A stretch of DNA of 33,355 bases, taken from the NCBI RefSeq assembly GCF_003999195.1, contig NZ_RJVR01000005.1, positions 1-33,355 of the forward strand, in the 5' to 3' direction. The translations under genes and the position numbers were made by a program. Below, one piece after another: positions 7,334 through 14,333 of this stretch. The notes under the pieces are model-generated. The model did not search any database and was not told the origin of the DNA. It saw only the letters and a list, made by a program, of their open reading frames with translations. The first letter of the stretch is position 1, and every line of letters begins with the position of its first letter. This DNA comes from Streptomyces soli. GTDB lineage: Bacteria; Actinomycetota; Actinomycetes; Streptomycetales; Streptomycetaceae.

Positions 7334-7969
7334 GTGCACCGCACCGCCCGACACGCCGCGGCACTCGCGGCCACCGCCCTCACGCTCGCGCTCGCGGCCT
7401 GCAGCCCCGCCACCACCGGCAACGGCAGCAATGGCAGCAAGGGCGACAGGACGCCGACACCCGCCACCAGCACCGCCGCCGCAGCAGCCGCGACGGCTGC
7501 CCTCCCCAACCTCGTCGGCACGGGCCTCCAGACCGCCCAAGACACCGCACAAGCCGCCGGGTTCTACCACCTCGTCTCGCACGACTCTCTCGGCCGCGCC
7601 CGCCACCAGATCCTCGACCGGGACTGGAAGGTCTGCTCGCAGACCCCGGCCGCCGGCCAGCACGACACCAGCGCCACGGTCGATCTCGGCGCTGTGAAGC
7701 TCGCGGAGAGCTGCCCGGCCAAGGACGCCAGCGCGCCCGCCAAGGCTGCCGGCACCATGCCCGACTTCAAGGGCAAGTCCCTCGCCGTCGCCCGCACCGC
7801 CCTCGGCACGTCGACGAGCATCACCACCAAGGACGCTTCCAGCAACGGCCGGATGATCCTGGTCGAATCCAACTGGCAGGTATGCGCCCAGACCCCGGCG
7901 GCCGGCGCGAAGCTGACCGGCCAGCCCGTGGTGTTCACTGCGGTGAAGTTCGGCGAGACCTGTCCCTGA
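7334..7969 (+). CDS. Lipoprotein with two PASTA domains
   Basis: The GTG at 7334 (AGAGGG about 6 bases upstream) gives 211 residues. An ATG at 7295 in frame is an alternative. Residues 1-23 are a lipoprotein signal ending in the lipobox LAAC, so Cys23 would be lipidated and the protein held on the outer face of the membrane. A Thr/Ala/Gly/Ser-rich linker (about 25-55) leads to two PASTA-type repeats. Each starts with a P-x-L/F-x-G-x-x-L-x-x-A pattern (PNLVGTGLQTAQ; PDFKGKSLAVAR) and contains a W-x-V-C-x-Q-T-P-A-A-G motif. PASTA domains bind peptidoglycan or beta-lactam-like ligands in kinases and PBPs; stand-alone lipoproteins like this are common in Streptomyces and of unknown role. Each repeat has paired Cys residues. 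A strong terminator follows 20 bases after the stop. Confidence 0.85.
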   Translation: MHRTARHAAALAATALTLALAACSPATTGNGSNGSKGDRTPTPATSTAAAAAATAALPNLVGTGLQTAQDTAQAAGFYHLVSHDSLGRARHQILDRDWKVCSQTPAAGQHDTSATVDLGAVKLAESCPAKDASAPAKAAGTMPDFKGKSLAVARTALGTSTSITTKDASSNGRMILVESNWQVCAQTPAAGAKLTGQPVVFTAVKFGETCP

Positions 7970-7988
7970 TCAGGCCGCGCGCACAACA

Positions 7989-8022
7989 GAGCCCCCGGGG
8001 GACCACCAACCCCCGGGGGCTC
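7989..8022 (+). terminator. Perfect 13-bp hairpin terminator
   Basis: GAGCCCCCGGGGG at 7989-8001 pairs without mismatch with CCCCCGGGGGCTC at 8010-8022, leaving an 8-base loop. It stands 20 bases after the PASTA lipoprotein stop. There is no T-run, as usual in actinomycetes. Confidence 0.85.
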
Positions 8023-8055
8023 CGCTGCCTGCACGGAACACCCAAGCACTCCAAC

Positions 8056-8397
8056 GACGCGCTGACGATCGTCGCCCTCGCGCTCGAAGCCAGCGCAGTT
8101 TGCGCGAGGCCGGGTTCGCCGCCACGGTCCGCCACGACCTCGACTTCGACCAGCCCGGCACAACGACGGTCGGCCCTTGGTGGGTCCACGTCACCGGCTG
8201 CACCCCACGGCCGGCCCCGGTCTCCCTGACGCGGGACGCCGTGACGCTGTACGACATCGAGACCAACACCGTGTGGCGCCGCATGAGCCTCCGCGATGGA
8301 GAGCACGAGATCACCGTGTGCCGCGGTCTCGACGACATCCTGCAGGGATACGACACGAGCGACCGCCGCCCGCAGCGCGTCTCCTGCAGATCGACGC
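8056..8397 (+). pseudogene. Frameshifted remnant of a hypothetical gene
   Basis: From about 8100 one frame has good protein character: LREAGFAATVRHDLDFDQPG, then TTTVGPWWVHVTGC, RDAVTLYDIETNTVW and EITVCRGLDDILQGYD. A plausible N-terminal helix, DALTIVALALEAS, lies just upstream (8056-8095) in a different frame, so one base has been gained or lost near 8095-8102. A possible tail LLQIDAPGTRWPHDTP follows in a third frame. No convincing start codon was found and the 3' end meets the IS110 relic. I do not recognise the family; it looks like a small cytosolic alpha/beta protein. Confidence 0.4.
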
Positions 8398-8438
8398 CCC
8401 CGGCACCCGCTGGCCGCACGACACCCCCTGTGTCAACC

Positions 8439-9086
8439 TCACACTGTTTGAGCGGGCAGTGGTGGGGTTGTGAGGCGTTGCAGTCCGCCGTGCCGGTCGG
8501 GCTGGTAGGGCTTGTTGTTGAGCCAGCAGCGGTGGATCACGCGTATCCAGGCGCGGGCCAGGACACGGATGGCGTGCGGGTGGTCTATGCCACGTCCGCG
8601 GGCGCGTTGGTAGATGTCGGCGGCCCAGGGGCTTTCGTGGCGGCTGTTGTCCGCGAACGTCACGATGGCCTGGCGGAATCGTTTGTTGCAGGCCCAGCGG
8701 TAGGACACGCCGCGCATGCGGCCGGATGCCTTGGTGACCGGGGCGACGCCGGCGAATGCGGCGATCGCGTCGGGGCTGTCGTAGGCGGCTCGGGAGTCAC
8801 CCCACTCGGACAGGATCTGGGCGGCGCTGACTTGCCCGGCCCGGGGCAGGGAGGTGAAGATCCGGGCGTCGGGGTGCTGGCCGAGGTGGCTGACGACGGA
8901 GCGGTCGAGGTCCTTCCTGACGGTGCCCAGAGTCCGCAGCACGGTGACCAGGGCGATCACGGCGTCGCGTCCGGACTCGGTGTGGTGCTCGCCGGTGACA
9001 CCGGCCGGGGCTCGGCGCAGGCGTGTCAGCAGTTCCTCGGCGTTGCGGCGTCCGCTGTAGCCGTGCTTGGTGCAGAACGCGGCCAT
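8439..9086 (-). pseudogene. IS110-family transposase, C-terminal Transposase_20 half
   Basis: The 215-residue frame carries the C-terminal domain of IS110/IS116/IS902 transposases: LPRAGQVSAAQILSEWGD at about residue 95, then AIAAFAGVAPVTKASG and the Ser-containing segment RFRQAIVTFADNSRHES. The N-terminal DEDD RuvC-like domain (about 170 residues) is absent. Immediately upstream an in-frame TAG precedes MAAFCTKHGY, and beyond it (to about 9160) a basic stretch TGNRGPRRRWV may be further transposase sequence in decay. The element is therefore inactive. IS110 elements lack terminal inverted repeats, so its ends cannot be placed; the 3' side is probably near 8430. Confidence 0.75.
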
Positions 9087-9331
9087 GCGCTATCTCACCC
9101 ACCTCCGCCGTGGCCCTCTGTTGCCGGTCGACAGCTCCGGAAGAGCCGGGGGCGGCAGTGTCATGCGGGCTCTCGCAGAGCGACAGGCCCAGGCCGTCAC
9201 CCCGGCTCTCACCGGCATCCAATCACGAACCCAGTTCGGGGCCGGTGTACACCCCGCTACGCCCGCAACAACGGCATCGTTAGGCAGCCCGTGGGCGGTA
9301 TAGCCACGTGCACGGCAGCAGGAGGCAACTG

Positions 9332-9706
9332 GTGAGCGACCGCAGCGCTATCGAATGTTCCGAGGCGACCTGGAATCCGACTACGGGCTGCGACCGCGTC
9401 TCCTCCGGCTGCGACAACTGCTACGCCCTTACCTTGGCAAAAAGGCTCAAGGCGATGGGTGCCGTGAAGTACCAGAATAACGGCGATCCCCGTACCTCCG
9501 GTCCCGGCTTCGACGTCACCCTGCACCCGGACTCCCTCGACGTGCACTACAGCTGGAAGAGCCCGCGGGTGGTGTTCGTGAACTCCATGTCGGACCTTTC
9601 TGGCGGGGTGGCAATCTTGAGTCGCCCATTTCCCCAGTTCATGCGCCCCAAAGATGGTCTCAACCGTGTGCGACACCTGTCGTGGACGGGCGGTGAGGCT
9701 CGGTGA
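9332..9706 (+). pseudogene. DUF5131 (phage Gp37/Gp68, three-Cys) protein, 3'-truncated
   Basis: GTG at 9332 has AGGAGG about 7 bases upstream. The frame opens with SDRSAIECSEATWNPTTGCD, then SSGCDNCYALTLAKRL. This is the N-terminal three-Cys motif (C-x6-C-x2-C) of DUF5131 / PF07505, a family first named from phage proteins Gp37/Gp68 and likened to radical-SAM Cys clusters. It proceeds through GFDVTLHPDSL and VVFVNSMSDL, where homology stops; about 28 unrelated residues follow. A normal member is about 240-300 residues, so the C-terminal half (GGESG region) is lost. Its stop overlaps the GTG of the next DUF5131 gene (GTGA at 9703-9706), so the two were probably translated in tandem. Confidence 0.75.
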
Positions 9707-10662
9707 GTTCCTCGACGTCGATCGAGTGGACGCGGTCTGATGACGGGTCGGCGGGTGCGACGTGGAACCCCGTGACGGGTTGCACGAAGGTGTCCGAGGG
9801 CTGCGACAACTGCTGTGCGGAGACCTTCGCTGAACGGTGGCGCGGGGTTCCCGGGCATCCCTTCGAGCAGGGTTTTGACGTGCGGCTGTGGCCAGAACGG
9901 TTGACCTTGCCGTTGCGGTGGCGCAAGCCGCGGCGGGTGTTTCTGAACAGCATGTCGGACCTGTGGCATGACGCCGTCGACGCCGAGCTGATCGCCCAGG
10001 TGTTTGCCGTGGTCGCGGTCGCCGAACTGCACACGTTCCAGATCCTGACGAAGCGACCGGGCCGGATGCAGTCGCTGCTGGCCGATGGCGGGTTCTGGGG
10101 CCAGGTCGAGGACGCGGTGGCCGAGTAGCAGCCCTCGCCGGCAGCAATGGCCGCCGTCGACCGCCGTTGCTTGCCCAATTTGTGGCTCGGGGTCTCAGCG
10201 GAGACGCAGAAGTGGGCGCCGGTGCGGCCCGACAAGCTGACCTCCAGCACTGCGGCGGCGGTGCGGTTCGTCAGCTGTGAGCCGCTGCTGGGCGAGCTTG
10301 ACATCCATCCGTGGCTGGCCGACGGCCTGGACTGGGTGATCGCGGGTGGCGAGTCCGGGCCGCGAGCTCGCCCGATGCATCCGGATTGGGCTCGTGGCCT
10401 GCGTGACCAGTGCCGGGACGCCGGGGTTCCGTACTTCGTCAAGTCGGGCGCGTTCGGCCCTGAGGCACACGGGCACGATCGCGGAAGCCTGAGTCTTATC
10501 GACCGTCGCGGGGAGAGCTGGAACGGCGCGGAGACGCCCGCTTCCTCGGACGTGGTCCGGATGCGGAGAGTCGGCAAGGGCCGGGCCGGCCGCACCCTGG
10601 ACGGCCGGACGTGGGAGGAGTTTCCACGGCCCCCGGTCGCGGCGGGAGTCGGCGGTGGCTGA
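9703..10662 (+). pseudogene. DUF5131 (phage Gp37/Gp68) protein interrupted by an in-frame amber codon
   Basis: The first 141 residues carry the N-terminal features (SIEWTRSDDG, ATWNPVTGCTKV, SEGCDNCCAETFAERW, VFLNSMSDLW, HTFQILTKRPGRMQSLL). A TAG stands at 10126-10128. In the same frame, after it, come LPNLWLGVSAETQKWAPVR, FVSCEPLLGELDI, DWVIAGGESGPRARPMHPDW and YFVKSGAFG, the C-terminal half of the same family. Joined, the two parts make one standard-length protein, so a single nonsense change has split it. The third motif Cys is followed by Cys, not the usual Tyr. An ATG at 10147 could give the C-terminal piece separately. The only other members in the window are also broken. Confidence 0.8.
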
Positions 10663-10771
10663 CCTTGTCGTTTAAGCAGTTCGCCGCGGTTTGGTGCCGA
10701 CCCGCGCCCTTCAGCGTGGTCCTGTCGACGACGTTGTGCGCCGGGCCTCTGCGTAGGCCACCTCGCTTCCG

Positions 10772-11437
10772 TCAGTCTCGGTGCTGGCCCAAGTTGCCTA
10801 GGACCTGGCCGAGTTGGGCCGGGGTGAGCGGGGGCTCGGGTAGCCGGGCGGCGGCGGGGGAGGCGCGCAGGCCGTCGAGGAGCAGGGCGAGAGGGCGGCG
10901 CCAGGCGTCTGTGGCCGTGGCGGTGAGGGCCGGGACGGCCCGGCCGAGCGCCGCCAGCGCGAAGAGGACATCCTCGGTGCTGAGATCGCTGCGAATGGTG
11001 CCCTGTTCGCGGCCGCGGCGCAGCAGCAGGTCCACGGTCTCGCGGTTGTGGGCGTGGACGGCCTCCAGCGAGCCGACGCCCTCCAGGCGCGTGGTCATCA
11101 AGTCGTTCGTACCGCGATTGGTGGCCAGACCCTCGAAGACCGTTTCGACGTAGGCTAGCAGGCCTGACCAGCCGTCCTCGGCGGTCCGGGCACGCTCCCC
11201 GGCGGCTGTGGTCTCTGCCAGGGAATCCCGGAAGACCTCGTCGACGAGTGCGGCGCGGCTGGGGAAATGCCGGTACAGGGTGGCGTTTCCCACGCCCGCC
11301 CGGCGGGCGATCATGTCGAGTGGCGCATCCAGCCCCTGCCCGGCGAACGCCTCGCGGGCCGCCTCCACCAGCAGTTCGCGGTTGCGCCGCGCATCGCGCC
11401 GCCGTACCGGATCCGGCCCGTGGGCGCCGACCGTCAT
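10772..11437 (-). CDS. TetR/AcrR-family transcriptional regulator
   Basis: This is a 221-residue regulator. The N-terminal HTH lies at about residues 22-62: LLVEAAREAFAGQGLDAPL, then the recognition helix IARRAGVGNATLYRHFPSR, the family hallmark. The remainder is the helical ligand-binding and dimerisation domain, which diverges between members, so the ligand cannot be told. It is divergent from the patatin gene (11540), with 102 bases between the two starts. That gap holds two matching quasi-palindromes (11460-11473 and 11503-11516), as expected for autoregulation and repression of the neighbour. Start ATG 11437-11435. The length is normal for the family. Confidence 0.9.
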   Translation of the reverse strand: MTVGAHGPDPVRRRDARRNRELLVEAAREAFAGQGLDAPLDMIARRAGVGNATLYRHFPSRAALVDEVFRDSLAETTAAGERARTAEDGWSGLLAYVETVFEGLATNRGTNDLMTTRLEGVGSLEAVHAHNRETVDLLLRRGREQGTIRSDLSTEDVLFALAALGRAVPALTATATDAWRRPLALLLDGLRASPAAARLPEPPLTPAQLGQVLGNLGQHRD

Positions 11438-11459
11438 GATTTCACCCCTCGACAGTACT

Positions 11460-11473
11460 GGGGATCACTCCCC
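11460..11473. promoter_or_regulatory. Operator-like palindrome, site 1, for the divergent TetR regulator
   Basis: GGGGATCACTCCCC is an inverted repeat (GGGGA / TCCCC, 4-base centre) whose symmetry extends imperfectly outward (TAC on the left, GTA on the right). It stands 22 bases upstream of the tetR-type start and shares the pattern GGGGAnnAnTCCCC with site 2. Confidence 0.6.
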
Positions 11474-11502
11474 GGTACCGATGCTATCGTGGGGCTTCAA
11501 GT

Positions 11503-11516
11503 GGGGAGTAGTCCCC
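11503..11516. promoter_or_regulatory. Operator-like palindrome, site 2, before the patatin gene
   Basis: GGGGAGTAGTCCCC, extended outward by perfect AAGT / ACTT arms. Its start is 43 bases from that of site 1, close to four helical turns, so two repressor dimers could bind the same face of the DNA. It ends 23 bases before the patatin start. Confidence 0.65.
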
Positions 11517-11539
11517 ACTTCAGTGAGGAGGGATGGACG

Positions 11540-12379
11540 ATGGCGGACACGGCACTGGTGCTGGGTGGCGGCGCGGCGGTCGGCGGTGCCTGGGCAGCCG
11601 GCGTGCTCGCCGGGCTCTCCGAGGCGGGGATCGACGTGGCGCGCGCCGACGTCGTCATCGGCACCTCCGCGGGCGCCGTCCTGGGCTCCCGGCTCGCCTC
11701 CGGCATCAGCGCGGCTGAGCTGTACGAGCGTCAGCTCAGCGGAGCCGAGGCGATAAACATCGCGGTCACCCTGGGGCAGACGGCCCGCTTCCTGTGGGCG
11801 GCACTCGGCTCCCGGAACCCGCAGCGCTCCATCGAGCGCCTCGGCCGGGCAGCGCTGGCGGCCCGTACCGGCCCCGAGTCGGACGTCTTCGCCGCGGTCG
11901 GCACCCTGCTGGGCGACGTACGGGACTGGCCCGAGCGCGAGTTGCGGATCACGGCGGTCGACGCGCGGACCGGGAGCCTCGAGGTGTTCGACGCGGGCTC
12001 GGGCCCGACCCTTCTTGAAGCAGTCGCGGCGAGCTGTGCGGTGCCCGTGGTCTGGCCGCCCGTCACCGTCGCGGGCCGCCGCTGGATGGACGGCGGCAGC
12101 CGCTCGACCACCAACATCTGCCTCGCCCGCGGCCACCGCCGCATCGTGGCGCTCTCCCTGATCCCCGACGCGGTCGGTCCACACCCGAGTGCCCCGCAGG
12201 AGGCCGCCGCCCTGGCGGCGGACGGTGCCCGCATTACCGTCCTGGCCCCGGATCGCACCGCCCGCCGCGCGATGGGCCGCAACATGGTGGACGACTCCCG
12301 CCGCTCGGCTGCCGCCCGCGCCGGCCACGCCCAGGCCACGGCACTCGCAGAGTCCGTGGCCGAGGTGTGGCACGGCTGA
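11540..12379 (+). CDS. Patatin-like phospholipase
   Basis: The ATG at 11540 is preceded by GAGGAGGG at a proper distance; longer frames upstream would run through the operator region. The 279-residue protein has the full patatin catalytic layout. A glycine-rich oxyanion loop LVLGGGAAVGGAW lies at residues 7-19, the nucleophile elbow GTSAG is centred on Ser43, and the Asp of the Ser-Asp dyad is in MDGGSRS (Asp184). Patatins hydrolyse acyl chains from phospholipids or neutral lipids. No signal peptide is present, so action on the inner membrane leaflet or on cytosolic lipid is likely. The only linked gene is the divergent TetR regulator, which suggests induction by a lipid-like or membrane-active ligand. 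Some patatins act as effectors in phage defence, but nothing in the neighbourhood supports that. Confidence 0.9.
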   Translation: MADTALVLGGGAAVGGAWAAGVLAGLSEAGIDVARADVVIGTSAGAVLGSRLASGISAAELYERQLSGAEAINIAVTLGQTARFLWAALGSRNPQRSIERLGRAALAARTGPESDVFAAVGTLLGDVRDWPERELRITAVDARTGSLEVFDAGSGPTLLEAVAASCAVPVVWPPVTVAGRRWMDGGSRSTTNICLARGHRRIVALSLIPDAVGPHPSAPQEAAALAADGARITVLAPDRTARRAMGRNMVDDSRRSAAARAGHAQATALAESVAEVWHG

Positions 12380-12597
12380 CGCGACCGCGGTGCGGCGCCC
12401 GCCGACGGCTCAGGGAGATCCGTACGGCCCCTCGGAGCTGAGCTTGTCGTTCAACCCGCGGCACACAGGGCGCATCTGCCTGATCGACTGAACTTGTCGT
12501 GTCGGCATCCAGGCACTGACCGGGGCGCGGTTCAGTGCAGCGGAACAGCGGTATCGGTGATGCTGTCGGCGGCGAGAAGCTCAGCGTGTGCCGCCGC

Positions 12598-12737
12598 ACG
12601 CCCGATGCACCCGTGGTGAGCCCGCAGCCTGCGTGACTAGTGCGCCGCGGGGGGCTGGCGGTCGTCAGCTGGACGGCCGGACCTGGGACGATTTTCCGGC
12701 CTCGGCCCCGGTCGCTGTGGGAGCCGGGCGTGGGTGA
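12598..12737 (+). pseudogene. Third, heavily decayed DUF5131 C-terminal remnant
   Basis: This stretch repeats the 3' part of the 9703-10662 gene with scattered changes and a large internal deletion. CGCCCGATGCACCC matches GCCCGATGCATCC at about 10371, followed by matching GCCTGCGTGAC. After the deletion, CTGGACGGCCGGACCTGGGA matches CTGGACGGCCGGACGTGGGA at about 10596, then GGCCCCGGTCGC. Translated, the ends give ARPMHP and LDGRTWDDFP against LDGRTWEEFP. Stops interrupt the frame. It lies directly downstream of the patatin region, so DUF5131 3' sequences flank the tetR-patatin unit on both sides. Confidence 0.65.
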
Positions 12738-12754
12738 TCACCTGGGTGCGCGGC

Positions 12755-13040
12755 TCAAGAGGCCGAGCGGTTGAGCTGGTTCGTCAGCCGCCGGTTGGTC
12801 TCGCGCGCCGCGGCCGGCTCTTCGTCTCGTTCCTCCAGCACCCGCTTGAGGTCGAGGTTGGCCTGCTCTGCGTGTCCGAGCTCGGCCTGGAGCGCGGCGG
12901 TGCCGGTGGCGGCGCCGAGCCTGCTGCGCTCGAGCGCTTGCTGGCCGAGCAATTCGGAGAGCCGGTCTTCGAGCTCGCGGATGTGCTGGGCGAGCCGCCG
13001 GTTCTGCTCGTGCAGGTTGGCATTCTCGGCCAGCCACGAG
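12755..13040 (-). pseudogene. Coiled-coil C-terminus of a DUF6262/TnpC-like transposition protein
   Basis: The minus-strand frame reads LAENANLHEQNRRLAQHIRE, then LEDRLSELLGQQALER, LQAELGHAEQANLDLKRVLE and ARETNRRLTNQLN, then stop at 12755. The heptad-like pattern of Leu and charged residues predicts a long coiled coil. Together with the ending, it resembles the C-terminal part of actinobacterial DUF6262 proteins, accessory proteins encoded with Tn554-type recombinases. The N-terminal HTH domain that should precede it is missing, because at about 13041 the sequence switches to the tap relic on the other strand. The family call is inference; the coiled coil is clear. Confidence 0.5.
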
Positions 13041-13041
13041 C

Positions 13042-13599
13042 CGGGCCGAACTCGGCGTCACGGCGGGCCTGCCGGAAGGGGAGTTCCTGATCGCGATGGC
13101 CGCCCACAAGGACACCGATGCCGGACAGGCCGCCGTGCTGTCCGCGATCAAGGCGACGGCCGAGGGAGCGATCGGGAAGCTGGTGGAGCGGCCGCGCGGC
13201 GGTGGATGGCGCTTCGGCGAGCCGTGGCCGGCCCTGCAACGCCCGACCTGGCGCCCCGACATCCGTGCGGCCGTCATCTCCACCAACCGCATCAACATGC
13301 ACCGCAAAGATGCTCAAGCTCGCCACGTCCGCCGACCTGTACCAGGTGGCGATCAACGCGGACTGCGTCGTCTACCCCTCCGACGGCCCCAGCCCGCTCG
13401 ACTTCCTGCTCCGGACCCTGGACGGCAAGCCGCTGCCCGGTGGCTTCCGGCTCGGGGTCTCGCCGGGGATGGTCAAGCTCGAAGGCGCCCAGGACATCTT
13501 GTGGGCCGAAGGCCTCCTCGAGGAACACGGCCCGACAACGTGAACATCGCCCGGCACATCAAGGACGGCGTCGTCACCGCCGCCGACAACGGAGAGTAG
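13042..13599 (+). pseudogene. tap: Telomere-associated protein Tap, C-terminal part with two frameshifts
   Basis: The reading is piecewise. Frame A (13042-13308) has AELGVTAGLPEGEFLIAMAA, AIGKLVERP and PTWRPDIRAAVISTNRINMH. An extra base near 13309 moves it to frame B (13310-13528: LKLATSADLYQVAINADCVV, YPSDGPSPLDFLLRTLDGKP, FRLGVSPGMVKLEGAQD). A lost base near 13530 returns it to frame A for DNVNIARHIKDGVVTAADNG and the stop at 13597-13599. This is the characteristic C-terminus of Tap, which binds the 3' overhang of replicating Streptomyces telomeres and recruits the terminal protein. The N-terminal roughly 550 residues are missing. The stop lies 9 bases before tpg, the usual tap-tpg operon layout. 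Confidence 0.75.
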
Positions 13600-13608
13600 G
13601 CGTTATCG

Positions 13609-14165
13609 GTGGGCATCCTCGGGGACGGTCTCGACAAGGCCACGGCGAAGGCGTTCACCCGCCCGATCCCGAAAACGGCGCAGGCCCAGATGAAGTACCT
13701 GGTCAAACAGGAAAAGGGCTCCACCCGGGCCGTGGCGCAACTGCTGGGCATCTCCCAGCGCACCGTGGAGCGCTACCTCACGGCCGGTTCAAACGGCCCC
13801 GCATGGACCTTGCCACCCGCCTCACGGACGAGGTCCGCAAGCGGTGGCAGCCCCGAGTCCGCGACAAGGCCAAGAAGCAAGCGGCCACCACCGCCGGCAT
13901 CGTCGTGGAAACCAAAGCCCAGTTCGGCTACACCGCCGCACCCGGCACCACCGACGACGGCCGCGAACGTCTCCTCACCCAGCACCTGCCGCCCACGTAC
14001 GCCGCCCGGCTCTTGGACGCCCAGGCCGCCGGCGCCACCGACCAGCAGCTCCGGGACATCGTCGCCGAAGGCCTGCAGGAGATCTACTTCAAGGACCGCG
14101 GCCGCCGCGCCCAGAACCTGCTGGTGAAGTTCACCGACATCCAGTACATCGAGTTCGACATCTGA
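13609..14165 (+). pseudogene. tpg: Telomere terminal protein Tpg, with one frameshift
   Basis: From GTG 13609 the protein begins GILGDGLDKATAKAFTRPIP, continues through the HTH-like AVAQLLGISQRTVERYLT, and then needs a -1 step at about 13782 to continue as GRFKRPRMDLATRLTDEVRK, QFGYTAAPGTTDD, LPPTYAARLLDAQAAG and the family ending FTDIQYIEFDI (stop 14163-14165). Read that way it is about 186 residues, the normal Tpg length. Tpg is covalently attached to the 5' ends of linear Streptomyces chromosomes and plasmids and primes telomere patching. The sequence at the shift (CTCACGG) has no slippery heptamer, so a one-base deletion is more likely than programmed frameshifting. As it stands only a 5' fragment would be made. 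Confidence 0.85.
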
Positions 14166-14333
14166 CGAGGTCAGGACACGTGCAGCCCTCGAGCAGACCT
14201 GAGACTGAGCAGCCGATCTGGCCCGTTAGCGCTTGAGTTGGCCCGGCTGAGCGTTGTGGTTGGACCGCAGAGTAGCCGCCCCGTCTTTGGTTCCCGGTGG
14301 TGCGGCTGCGCCGGGTCTGAGGTTCAAGGGCGG

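Noticed and set aside
8100..9335. A 411-codon plus-strand frame
   Set aside because: Only its first third has protein character (counted in the 8056-8397 remnant). The rest is antisense to the IS110 transposase.
10662..12500. Repeated CTTGTCGTT-like words near 10664, 12444 and 12493
   Set aside because: They are 9-10 bases with mismatches. They might mark ends of a moved unit, but they are too short to call a repeat.
13776..13790. Programmed -1 frameshift in tpg
   Set aside because: There is no slippery heptamer or downstream pseudoknot; known Tpg proteins are read from one frame. A deletion is simpler.
12771..14165. A 464-codon plus-strand frame
   Set aside because: It is a chance joining: antisense of the coiled-coil relic, out-of-frame tap, and finally the true 3' part of tpg. 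Only the last part is real.
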